This document shows positions 28,864-37,099 of a stretch of DNA of 64,000 bases, piece by piece (positions within the stretch are counted from its first letter, which is position 1; each line of letters opens with the position of its first letter). Location of the stretch: NCBI RefSeq assembly GCF_009208585.1, contig NZ_WFLN01000006.1, positions 434,001-498,000 of the forward strand, given 5' to 3'. Position numbers and translations under genes: made by a program. The stretch is from Fluviispira multicolorata (GTDB lineage: Bacteria > Bdellovibrionota_B > Oligoflexia > Silvanigrellales > Silvanigrellaceae). The notes under the pieces were generated by a model. It saw nothing but the letters and a program-made list of their open reading frames with translations. It made no database searches and was not told where the DNA came from.

Positions 28864-29655
28864 ATGAAAATCGAGTTGCTTCCTGCATTAAATGATAATT
28901 ATATTTTTATATTAATTGATGAATTTAAACAAGAAGCAGCCGTTATTGATCCTGCTGAAGCAGATCCCGTTTTAGCTTATTTAAAAAATGAAAATTTAAT
29001 TTTAACAAAAATTTTTAATACCCATCATCACGCGGATCATATTGGCGGTAATAAAAAACTGTCCAAATATTTTCCTGATGTAGAAATTTATGCAAGTGCG
29101 AATGATTCTGGTAGAATAGGAAAGCAAGATTATTTTTTAAAACATGGTGATAAAATTCAATTTGCGAATGAAGTGGCTCTTGTTTACTTTGTTCCAGGCC
29201 ATACGATTGGGCATATTTGTTATCATTTTTCTTTAAAAAGTGGTGAGAATCATTTATTTATTGGAGATACCATTTTCTCTGGTGGCTGCGGAAAAATATT
29301 TGAAGGTACATTTGAACAAATGTTTTCTTCATTAAAATTTATTCGTGATAATATTCCCGATTATACCTATATTTGGTGTGCACATGAATACACATTAGAA
29401 AATTATTTAATACTGGAACAGCTTGAACCAGATAATTTAAAAATTAAAAATAAGATTCATGAATTATACGTCTTGAAACAAAAACAATTGCCTTCAATTC
29501 CATTTCAATTGTCTGATGAAAAAAATGTAAGCAGTTTTTTGCGTTGGGATGATCCTGAATTGAGAAAAGTTTTATCAACAAAAGATGATCTTGAAACTTT
29601 TATTGCTGTTAGAAAGTATCGAGATAATCCACCGAAAATTAAGATTCCTTTTTAA
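28864..29655 (+). CDS. gloB: Hydroxyacylglutathione hydrolase (glyoxalase II)
   Basis: Hydrolyses S-D-lactoylglutathione in methylglyoxal detoxification. The 263-residue metallo-beta-lactamase fold has the di-metal motif THHHADHIGG, further metal ligands in GHTIGH and IGDTIF, and C-terminal CAHEYTLEN. Coupled to tex. Confidence 0.93.
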   Translation: MKIELLPALNDNYIFILIDEFKQEAAVIDPAEADPVLAYLKNENLILTKIFNTHHHADHIGGNKKLSKYFPDVEIYASANDSGRIGKQDYFLKHGDKIQFANEVALVYFVPGHTIGHICYHFSLKSGENHLFIGDTIFSGGCGKIFEGTFEQMFSSLKFIRDNIPDYTYIWCAHEYTLENYLILEQLEPDNLKIKNKIHELYVLKQKQLPSIPFQLSDEKNVSSFLRWDDPELRKVLSTKDDLETFIAVRKYRDNPPKIKIPF

Positions 29656-29709
29656 GATTAGATATTATATTTCATATCCCTTTATGGGGAATTTAATTGG
29701 AGTAAAGTT

Positions 29710-30120
29710 ATGTATCAATTTAAGCTACCCAATGGAATTATTCTATATAAATGGCCTCATAAACAAGATCCAACTGAAGATCTTATGAAAATGGAATTAG
29801 ATAATTTAGGATTTAAAGCATATGATTTACAAACCTGTCCACCATGGTTTGAACGAAGTATGCACGCTCATGATTATGAAGAAATTCGTGCGGCCGTTTC
29901 TGGTTGTATCACTTTTCATTTTTCTGAATTCCCCATTACAATCGAAGCTGGTGACATAGTTATTATTCCAGCAGGAATTCCGCATGAAGCAATTACCCAT
30001 AATTCTAAACCCTTTACTGCATTTAAAGGGAGTCGATCGGGTGTTAGAAGTGTGACTGAATATGGGGATGCTAAAGGAAGTATAGAAGATCTTCAAAAGC
30101 AAAAAGAAAATAAGGCTTGA
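29710..30120 (+). CDS. Single-domain cupin protein
   Basis: A 136-residue protein with the cupin metal motif HAHDYEEIR in the first conserved block and a PAGIPHEA His in the second. This pattern resembles acireductone-dioxygenase-like cupins, but a specific enzyme cannot be named. It has a good GGAG site and sits between gloB and an HAD phosphatase, probably in one transcript. Confidence 0.75.
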   Translation: MYQFKLPNGIILYKWPHKQDPTEDLMKMELDNLGFKAYDLQTCPPWFERSMHAHDYEEIRAAVSGCITFHFSEFPITIEAGDIVIIPAGIPHEAITHNSKPFTAFKGSRSGVRSVTEYGDAKGSIEDLQKQKENKA

Positions 30121-30126
30121 TTATAA

Positions 30127-30780
30127 ATGAAATTTTATTTTTTTGATTTAGATGGTACTTTAGAAGACTCAAGAGATGATATGGTATATTCTGTGAATAT
30201 AGTCAGAGAATTATTGGGACTTCATCCTAGAAATAATGATGAATTAAAGAAACATGTGAATCGAGGAATGTATGAGCTTTACATGGCGTGTTTTGACGAC
30301 TATTTTAAGCAAAGTATCAATTTTGATTTGTCGTATCAAAAAATAAAAACAGAATATGAGAAAAACTATCTTGAGAATATATGCTTAAAGAGCTTTTGCT
30401 ACGAAGGTGTTAAAGATGTTTTAGAAGAACTTTCAAAAAATTCAAAAATAATTATTGTGACAAATAAGCCAGAAAAACATTCGAGAGCCCTTTTAAAAGA
30501 ATTAAATATCAGTGAATACATTATTGATGTAATGGGTGGTGATAGCTGTGAAGAAATGAAGCCAAGTGCTCTTCCATTAAAAATTGCAGCTAAAAGACAT
30601 GGTTTTGTAAGTGATCGTGATTCTTCCTATATGGTGGGTGACAGTGCGGGTGATGTTGAAGCTGGAAAAGCTTTTGGTGCAAAAACTGTTTGGTGTTCTT
30701 TTGGTTATAATAAAACTTTTGGTACTACAAAGCCTGACTATGTAATTAAGAGTCCTCTAGAACTTTTGACTTTGCTATAA
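30127..30780 (+). CDS. HAD hydrolase, phosphoglycolate-phosphatase-like
   Basis: A 217-residue HAD-superfamily phosphatase. Motifs in order: DLDGTLEDS with the nucleophile Asp, VTNKP with the motif II Thr, the conserved Lys in EEMKPSALP, and VGDSAGDVEAG. A helical cap sits between motifs I and II. Most similar in pattern to Gph; substrate unproven. Starts six bases after the cupin stop. Confidence 0.85.
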   Translation: MKFYFFDLDGTLEDSRDDMVYSVNIVRELLGLHPRNNDELKKHVNRGMYELYMACFDDYFKQSINFDLSYQKIKTEYEKNYLENICLKSFCYEGVKDVLEELSKNSKIIIVTNKPEKHSRALLKELNISEYIIDVMGGDSCEEMKPSALPLKIAAKRHGFVSDRDSSYMVGDSAGDVEAGKAFGAKTVWCSFGYNKTFGTTKPDYVIKSPLELLTLL

Positions 30781-30853
30781 CTGCTTTATAAGCAAACAGA
30801 TATTTTTTCTTCTTTTTTTGCTATCCTATGAGGAGTCAATAGGAAGCAAAAAC

Positions 30854-33800
30854 GTGAACACCTCAAAGCATAAAAAAGATTTTGAAGATTCTTCAAAACT
30901 ATTTTCTCGAATGTTTTTTTTATGGGTAAATCCAATTGTTAGGCTTGGATGGAAAAAACCATTAGAAGCAACAGACTTACTCGATCTTCCAAAAAAAGAT
31001 AATATTGAGCAATGCTATTTAGATTTAAAAAATGAATATAGGAAAAATAGTTTTAGAAAAAATATTCTTTTAAGATCACTTTTAGCAATTCATTTTAAAA
31101 AAGTTATAATAGTGACTTTTATGTGCTTATTAAGTTTAATAATAAATATATATGTCACATTTATATTAAAAGATATTATCATTCAAATACAGAAAAATAA
31201 TGCTACAATAGAGCACGGATTATTTTTAGCATTTAAAATTTGTGCCCTTGTCTTTATGGCAAATATGCTCACTCAACATTCATATCATACTGTTTTGCGT
31301 TTTGGTTGCAGGTTAAAAGCCGCTATTTGTGGAATTATTTATGAGAAATCTTTGGATCTATCAAAAGAAACTCGAGATCGGTTAAAAACCGGAGAAATTG
31401 TAAATTTAATGGTAATTGATAATGCACGGATTTATAATTTAGCTTCACAATTTCATAACCTATGGATTTTACCTGTTCAGCTTGTTACAATTATTTCAAT
31501 TTTATTCTATTTTATTGGAATTTCAGTACTACCCTCAGTTATTATATTTTTAATACTTCTTTTATTTTCATTTAAATTATCTAAGAATATTTTTAATTAT
31601 AAAAAAAATTTATTGAGTATAAGTGATGTTCGTGTAGCATTCATGAGTGATATAATAAATAGTATTAAAATAATTAAACTGTATGCATGGGAAAAATTTT
31701 TTAAAAAAGAAGTTTATAATGAAAGAAGCAATGAAGTATCAGTATTAAATTTACTTGCAAAAAATGGAGCAATACTAAATACAGTTTTCATAGCTACTCC
31801 GATAATTTTCGCTATTATTACTTTTAGTACATCCTTTATTTTTGGGGTAAAATTAGACTTGGCCGTTATTTTTTCTTCTATAGCTCTTTTTGCGCTATTA
31901 AAGCCAGTGATGAGCCAATTTCCTCAAGTTATTACAAGTTTTATTGATGCATTTGTTTCAATAAATAGGATACAAAATTTTCTTTTACTCCCTGAAAAAA
32001 TATTAAGTCAAGAAAATAAGAATTTAAAAAAAGGGGAAATAATATTTAAAAATTCCTCATTCAAAAATTCATTAGACTCAAAATTTTTATTAAGTGATAT
32101 AGATTTGCATGTGAATTCAGGTGAATTTTTAATTATTCTTGGATCTGTTGGAAGTGGTAAGAGTACTTTTTTAAATTCACTCCTTGGTGAAACTTTAAAA
32201 GTTAATGGAGTTTTAGAGTATTGTGGTAAAATTACTTATATTCCTCAAATTCCTTGGCTTATTAATCAGTCATTAAAAGAAAATATTCTATTTAAAAAAA
32301 TTGAAAATAAAGAAAAATATAATAAAAGTATTTTTTGTGCTGCGTTAGAAAATGATATTTTAGCTTTTGAAGCTGGGGATGCGATTGAAATTGGGGAAAG
32401 TGGGGTTAATCTTTCTGGCGGACAAAAACAAAGAATAAATATTGCTAGAGCAATATATGATGAATCAGATATATATTTGTTTGATGACAGTTTTAGTTCA
32501 GTCGATGTGAATACCAGTGATATGGTTTTTGAAAGATGTCTTCTTTCAGAATTATCAAATAAAACCAGAATACTAGTCACGCATAAGCAAGAATATGCAA
32601 AATATGCTGACAGAGTTATTTACCTAGAAAATGGGAAAATATCTAAAATAATTTCAAATAAATATAATGAAGAAAAGCTAGATATTTTCTATTCAAATAA
32701 ATTTAAACAGAAGCAAAAAAATTTGATGGTTGGAATGTTAGATTCAGTCTCAAATAATATTTTATCAAATAATATTGTAAGTGAATTTAGACAAACAAAT
32801 CTTGATTTTACAGATCTAAATCAAGAAAAACTACAGTTTCAAAAAATTATAATAGATGAGGATAGAAATTTTGGTAAAATAGACAAAAATTTTTATACAA
32901 TATATGTAAAAGCAATTGCGCCGGGAATTGTTATTTATGGTATGTGTGCTCTGTTTCTTTTCAAGGAAGTTTTCTCATCATTAACAGATGCATGGCTCGG
33001 TTATTGGAGTTCAAATCGAATATTACCAGTAAATTATTTTTTAATTGCATATATTTTATTAGGGATATTTGGGTTATTATTTTCATTTATGCGGTCTTAC
33101 TCAGTTCTAAAAAAAGGCGTAAATGCGGCTCAGATCTTTCATAATAAATTATTTGAAGGCGTAATATCTGCACCTCTTTCATTCTTTAACAGCAACCCAG
33201 CTGGGAGAATATTAAATAGATTTGGTAAAGATCAAGAAAATATTGATCTTTTTTTACCACAAAATTTACAAGAATTTGTAGCTTCTTTATTTACAATTTT
33301 TTCAACAATATTGATTTTAGTTTTTATCAGTCCATACTGTATTTTTGGAATTATACCTATTTTATTAATATATTATAAAATTCAAGAAAGATATTTTTGT
33401 TCATCGTTAGAAGCAAGAAGACTGGATTCAATCACAAGAAGTCCTGTTTATGCTTATTTTTCAGAAACTCTATCAGGTATACCAATCATACGTGTATTTA
33501 GAGCACAGAAAAAATTTATAAGTGAAAATATTAATCTAATTGAAAAGAATCAAAAGGCATTTTATACAATAATATCATTAAATAGATGGTTAGCTACAAG
33601 AGTGGAGTTTATTGGATGTAGTATTTTATTTCTTACAGTTTGCACATCATTTTATATTCAATCCTATGTTAACCCTGGTTTATTAGGTATGGCAATCACT
33701 TATTCTCTAATGATAAATACAGTTTTAAATTGGTCAGTAAGAATGTATGCTGAACTTGCATCAGGAATGAATTCAATTGAAAGAGTAACGAATTATTCTA

Positions 33801-34576
33801 AGATATTGCCTGAAAATTATCATGGAGATATTCCTGGTAATGAATGGCCAATAAATGGTAAAATATCATTTATTGATATTGTTCTACAATACGAAAATAA
33901 TAAAAAGCCTATATTAAAAAATATTACTTTACATGTCAATGAAGGGGAAAAAATTGGAATTGTTGGAAGGACGGGAGCTGGAAAAAGCAGTTTAGTAAAC
34001 GCACTATTTCGTTGTGTAGAGCCTTTATCTGGAGATATTATAATAGACGGAAAAAATATAAAAAATGTATCATTAACATCACTTCGTAAAAGTATTTCAA
34101 TAATTCCGCAGGATCCAATTTTATTTACAGGTACATTAAGAAAAAACTTAGATCCATTTCATGAATTTGAAAATAAAACGATATGGAAAGCAATTGAAAA
34201 TTCGCAAATTGGTAAAGCAATGCCAGAACTCTTAATTACAGGATTAGACACACCTGTGTTAGAATGTGGGAGTAATTTTAGTATTGGTCAAAGACAATTA
34301 ATATGCTTAGCAAGATCAATTCTTAGAGAAAATAAAATTCTTATACTCGATGAAGCAACAGCAAGTCTTGATATTGAAACAGATGAAATTATACAAAGAG
34401 CTATTCAGCAATTATTTTCTAAATGCACTGTTATTACAATTGCTCATCGTGTTACGACAGTTCTTGACTGCGACCGCGTGCTTGTTATGGATAGAGGTTG
34501 TATTGTGGAGTTTGACTCTCCAGAGATACTTAGAAAAAAAGAGAATGGCTATTTCTGGCATTTGTGTCATGAATAG
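30854..34576 (+). CDS. Full-length ABCC/MRP-type ABC transporter
   Basis: One chain of about 1,240 residues with two membrane domains and two ATPase domains. The N-terminal segment with LWVNPIVRLGWKKPLEATDL is the ABCC lasso/TMD entry pattern. NBD1: Walker A GSVGSGKST near 430, LSGGQKQR, and YLFDDSFSSVD with the degenerate Asp where most NBDs have the catalytic Glu. NBD2: GRTGAGKSS near 1038, SIGQRQL, ILILDEATASLD. This asymmetry is the ABCC hallmark. The GTG at 30854 with AGGAAG upstream is the preferred start; a TTG at 30818 lacks a site. It probably exports conjugated or amphipathic compounds. Confidence 0.88.
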   Translation: MNTSKHKKDFEDSSKLFSRMFFLWVNPIVRLGWKKPLEATDLLDLPKKDNIEQCYLDLKNEYRKNSFRKNILLRSLLAIHFKKVIIVTFMCLLSLIINIYVTFILKDIIIQIQKNNATIEHGLFLAFKICALVFMANMLTQHSYHTVLRFGCRLKAAICGIIYEKSLDLSKETRDRLKTGEIVNLMVIDNARIYNLASQFHNLWILPVQLVTIISILFYFIGISVLPSVIIFLILLLFSFKLSKNIFNYKKNLLSISDVRVAFMSDIINSIKIIKLYAWEKFFKKEVYNERSNEVSVLNLLAKNGAILNTVFIATPIIFAIITFSTSFIFGVKLDLAVIFSSIALFALLKPVMSQFPQVITSFIDAFVSINRIQNFLLLPEKILSQENKNLKKGEIIFKNSSFKNSLDSKFLLSDIDLHVNSGEFLIILGSVGSGKSTFLNSLLGETLKVNGVLEYCGKITYIPQIPWLINQSLKENILFKKIENKEKYNKSIFCAALENDILAFEAGDAIEIGESGVNLSGGQKQRINIARAIYDESDIYLFDDSFSSVDVNTSDMVFERCLLSELSNKTRILVTHKQEYAKYADRVIYLENGKISKIISNKYNEEKLDIFYSNKFKQKQKNLMVGMLDSVSNNILSNNIVSEFRQTNLDFTDLNQEKLQFQKIIIDEDRNFGKIDKNFYTIYVKAIAPGIVIYGMCALFLFKEVFSSLTDAWLGYWSSNRILPVNYFLIAYILLGIFGLLFSFMRSYSVLKKGVNAAQIFHNKLFEGVISAPLSFFNSNPAGRILNRFGKDQENIDLFLPQNLQEFVASLFTIFSTILILVFISPYCIFGIIPILLIYYKIQERYFCSSLEARRLDSITRSPVYAYFSETLSGIPIIRVFRAQKKFISENINLIEKNQKAFYTIISLNRWLATRVEFIGCSILFLTVCTSFYIQSYVNPGLLGMAITYSLMINTVLNWSVRMYAELASGMNSIERVTNYSKILPENYHGDIPGNEWPINGKISFIDIVLQYENNKKPILKNITLHVNEGEKIGIVGRTGAGKSSLVNALFRCVEPLSGDIIIDGKNIKNVSLTSLRKSISIIPQDPILFTGTLRKNLDPFHEFENKTIWKAIENSQIGKAMPELLITGLDTPVLECGSNFSIGQRQLICLARSILRENKILILDEATASLDIETDEIIQRAIQQLFSKCTVITIAHRVTTVLDCDRVLVMDRGCIVEFDSPEILRKKENGYFWHLCHE

Positions 34577-34660
34577 GCTAAGGCTACTTTCGAACGGCTG
34601 AGCCGCATAATACAATTTTTCTTTTTAAAGATTTATAAATTTAAATTAGGAAGTCAAGTA

Positions 34661-35137
34661 ATGCAAAATTCAGATAATAGTGCATTTAGACGTAAGGGAG
34701 ATTTAGGTGTTCCCTTAGTGATTGGTCTTTTTGTGCTTGCAATAATACTCGGATGGGTTGTTTTTAGAAATTATGAGTATTCTTCAAAAGAAATTACAAC
34801 TTCTCTAGCACAAATGCAAAAAGAATCCCCATCATTATCACTTAATGAATGCGCAGAGAAAACGATTAATTGGTTTAAAAAATGTGATGCAATGACTCAG
34901 CTTTGTGATGATACAGTTTCAAGAATGATCAAAGTTTGTATTGCAAATAGTGATAAATCAAAAGAGTGTACTCAGTATGGTAATGATATCTACACATATA
35001 ATTTTGGTGTAAAACAATGTGCACCATATATGCACGATAAAAAACTTAAGCGTGAAAAGAAGGCTTGTGCTGATACTTGGCAAACGGTTGCAGATTTTTG
35101 CAAAACAGTTGCTAAAAGAACTGCACAAAATCATTAA
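34661..35137 (+). CDS. Small membrane-anchored Cys-rich protein
   Basis: A 158-residue protein that I do not recognise. A single N-terminal membrane helix (about 16-36) is followed by a hydrophilic, helical domain with eight Cys, likely periplasmic and possibly disulfide-bonded. It lies between the ABCC transporter and the heme farnesyltransferase, 26 bases before the latter, so it may belong to the respiratory cluster. That association is positional only. Confidence 0.6.
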   Translation: MQNSDNSAFRRKGDLGVPLVIGLFVLAIILGWVVFRNYEYSSKEITTSLAQMQKESPSLSLNECAEKTINWFKKCDAMTQLCDDTVSRMIKVCIANSDKSKECTQYGNDIYTYNFGVKQCAPYMHDKKLKREKKACADTWQTVADFCKTVAKRTAQNH

Positions 35138-35163
35138 AAAGAATTTTGGAAACCAAATAAAAA

Positions 35164-36048
35164 ATGTCTAAAAAAAATTCTACTTTTAAAGATTATATTG
35201 AACTATGTAAGCCTCGGATTACATTTTTTTGTATTATAATGACGGCGGGTGGCGTTGTATTAGCTCCGGGAAATATAACACTATTATCTTTTATTATGAC
35301 TTTAATTGGAACAGCGTTTTCTGTTTCTTCAGCAAATACGTTTAATATGATTTATGAACGTGAGTCTGATAAATTAATGAAAAGAACACGATATCGTCCA
35401 ATTGCAATGGGTAGAGTCAAAGTTATGAATGCTCTCATTTTTGCAACTGTTCTTGGAATCTCAAGTATTTTTATTCTTTCTTACTTTGTAAATATATTAA
35501 CAGCAATTCTTTCATTTGCTGCAATTGCTTGCTATAGTTTGGTTTATACTCCTTTAAAATCTAAAACTCCACTTGCTTTAGTTATTGGTGCATTCCCCGG
35601 AGCAATGCCTCCGCTTTTAGGTTGGACAGCGGTTAATAATCAAGTTGATCTAGCGGGACTTGCATTATTTGGAGTTTTATTCGCATGGCAAATGCCTCAT
35701 TTTATAGCTATAGCAATTTATCATAAAGATGATTATGCAAAAGCAAATATAAAAGTTGTGCCAGCAGTGCGAGGAGATCGTGTTGCAAAAACACAGGCAT
35801 TTTTCTGGTCAATTGCTTTGATTCTCATCAGTTTTTTACTTGTTCCTTTAAAAGTAGGAGGTTTAGTCTACTTCATAATTGCAATTGGGTTAGGAACTTG
35901 GTTTCTTCGCTTAAGTATTTTGGGTTTAAAAAAAGAGATGATGCCAAATTGGCCTAGAAAATTTTTCCTTGCCTCTCTTGTTTACTTACCAGTCCTTGTA
36001 TTTGCATTAGTTATAGATAGATTTGTTTGGATTCTGATTAATAATTAA
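35164..36048 (+). CDS. ctaB: Protoheme IX farnesyltransferase
   Basis: Makes heme O from protoheme and farnesyl diphosphate in the inner membrane, on the way to heme A. The 294-residue UbiA-family protein has the N-terminal KPRITFFCI, the prenyl-diphosphate motif region NTFNMIYERESDKLMKRTRYRP, and about eight or nine helices. It lies upstream of the oxidase cluster that needs its product. No heme A synthase (CtaA) gene is in the window. Confidence 0.92.
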   Translation: MSKKNSTFKDYIELCKPRITFFCIIMTAGGVVLAPGNITLLSFIMTLIGTAFSVSSANTFNMIYERESDKLMKRTRYRPIAMGRVKVMNALIFATVLGISSIFILSYFVNILTAILSFAAIACYSLVYTPLKSKTPLALVIGAFPGAMPPLLGWTAVNNQVDLAGLALFGVLFAWQMPHFIAIAIYHKDDYAKANIKVVPAVRGDRVAKTQAFFWSIALILISFLLVPLKVGGLVYFIIAIGLGTWFLRLSILGLKKEMMPNWPRKFFLASLVYLPVLVFALVIDRFVWILINN

Positions 36049-36089
36049 TGTAAAAAAGAATAAATTAATTTTTTATAAAGCGGGCTAAT

Positions 36090-36104
36090 TGAGAATCATT
36101 CTCA
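36090..36104. promoter_or_regulatory. Fur-family-like operator (7-1-7 palindrome)
   Basis: TGAGAATCATTCTCA is a perfect 7-1-7 inverted repeat matching the Fur consensus TGATAATNATTATCA except for one symmetric change per arm. It lies about 30 bases before the -35 of the predicted act promoter. Fur, Zur and PerR boxes share this form, so the regulator cannot be named. Confidence 0.5.
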
Positions 36105-36134
36105 CTAATTTTCGCCACACTTTTGTTCGTTTAC

Positions 36135-36164
36135 TTGACAAGAGATCTTTCGAAAGAGGATATT
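36135..36164 (+). promoter_or_regulatory. Predicted promoter of the act-cox operon
   Basis: TTGACA (36135-36140), 18-nt spacer and GATATT (36159-36164). The spacer contains the perfect 12-bp palindrome TCTTTCGAAAGA (36146-36157), positioned where a bound protein would touch RNA polymerase. Confidence 0.5.
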
Positions 36165-36385
36165 TTATCTTGTTGATTGCATGCGAGTTTAAAAATTCTT
36201 TTTGATGATCTAGGATGGAACTCTTGCTCCTCTTGTTTTGATCCGTTAGAACTCTTCCGCAACTAAAGGTTGCAGCACATTCAAGTATTCTTGAATTTGC
36301 ATTTCGCTATATTGTAGTTTGCATCAGATCAGTTTTTTGAATTTTTTTATTTATTATTTGTTTTTGCTTTTATTTGGGTGGTGAC

Positions 36386-37036
36386 GTGGAACCGATATTT
36401 CCAAAATGGACAAACCGAATTCCTCTATACGCTGGTATAGGTGTTTCGTTACTGTTAATAGCTATCGTTACAGGAATTTGGTACTATTTTTCGCCAAAAT
36501 TTTTGGCAGTTGGTTATGAACCTGTTCAGCCTATCGCATTTAGCCACCAGCTTCATGCAGGACAAATGGGTATGGATTGTAGTTATTGCCATGCGGGAGT
36601 TGAAAAAGGATCTTTTTCTCCGATCCCTGCAGCAGACACGTGTATGGGATGTCACAATAAAGTTAAAAAAGACAGTCCTAGATTAAAAGTTCTTCGCGAT
36701 AGTTTTGAAAATAAAACTCCAATTCCTTGGGTTCGAGTTCACTCATTACCGCGTTATTCACATTTCGATCACAGTGCGCATTTAACAGCTGGAGTGGGCT
36801 GTGTGTCATGCCATGGAAGGATTGATAAAATGAACACAGTCAGCATGGTCTCTCCATTAAGCATGGGCTGGTGCCTTGATTGTCATAGAAATCCTCTGCC
36901 GAATATCAGACCACAGAGTGAATTGAAAAATATGATTTATGATCCTCATGCAGAAGGATATATTCCTCTAAATGATCCTGATTATAAAGATAAACTTATA
37001 CAAGGGCCACAAGCTTGTGGAGCTTGTCATTACTGA
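36386..37036 (+). CDS. actA: Alternative complex III pentaheme cytochrome c subunit
   Basis: An electron carrier of ACIII, the quinol:cytochrome c/oxidase complex. The protein has about 216 residues with an N-terminal helix (about 11-31) and five CxxCH heme sites: CSYCH, CMGCH, CVSCH, CLDCH and, at the very C-terminus, CGACH. The start is a GTG at 36386 with a GGTGG site close by, giving VEPIFPKWTNR as in other ActA proteins; a TTG at 36374 is the alternative. First gene of the respiratory operon. Confidence 0.9.
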   Translation: MEPIFPKWTNRIPLYAGIGVSLLLIAIVTGIWYYFSPKFLAVGYEPVQPIAFSHQLHAGQMGMDCSYCHAGVEKGSFSPIPAADTCMGCHNKVKKDSPRLKVLRDSFENKTPIPWVRVHSLPRYSHFDHSAHLTAGVGCVSCHGRIDKMNTVSMVSPLSMGWCLDCHRNPLPNIRPQSELKNMIYDPHAEGYIPLNDPDYKDKLIQGPQACGACHY

Positions 37037-37099
37037 ATTTTAATTGAATTTTTTTTGAATATTCGTAAAGTAACAAATTTTGATTGGAAAGTTTGCAAC

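Larger units (their letters stand above)
36049..36385 (+). other. Long regulatory leader of the ACIII operon
   Basis: A region of about 330 bases with no ORF. It holds a 7-1-7 palindrome (36090-36104), a promoter with an internal palindrome (36135-36164), and two hairpins in the predicted leader: GCAAC/GTTGC (36259-36273) and ATTCAAG/CTTGAAT (36279-36296). Confidence 0.6.
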
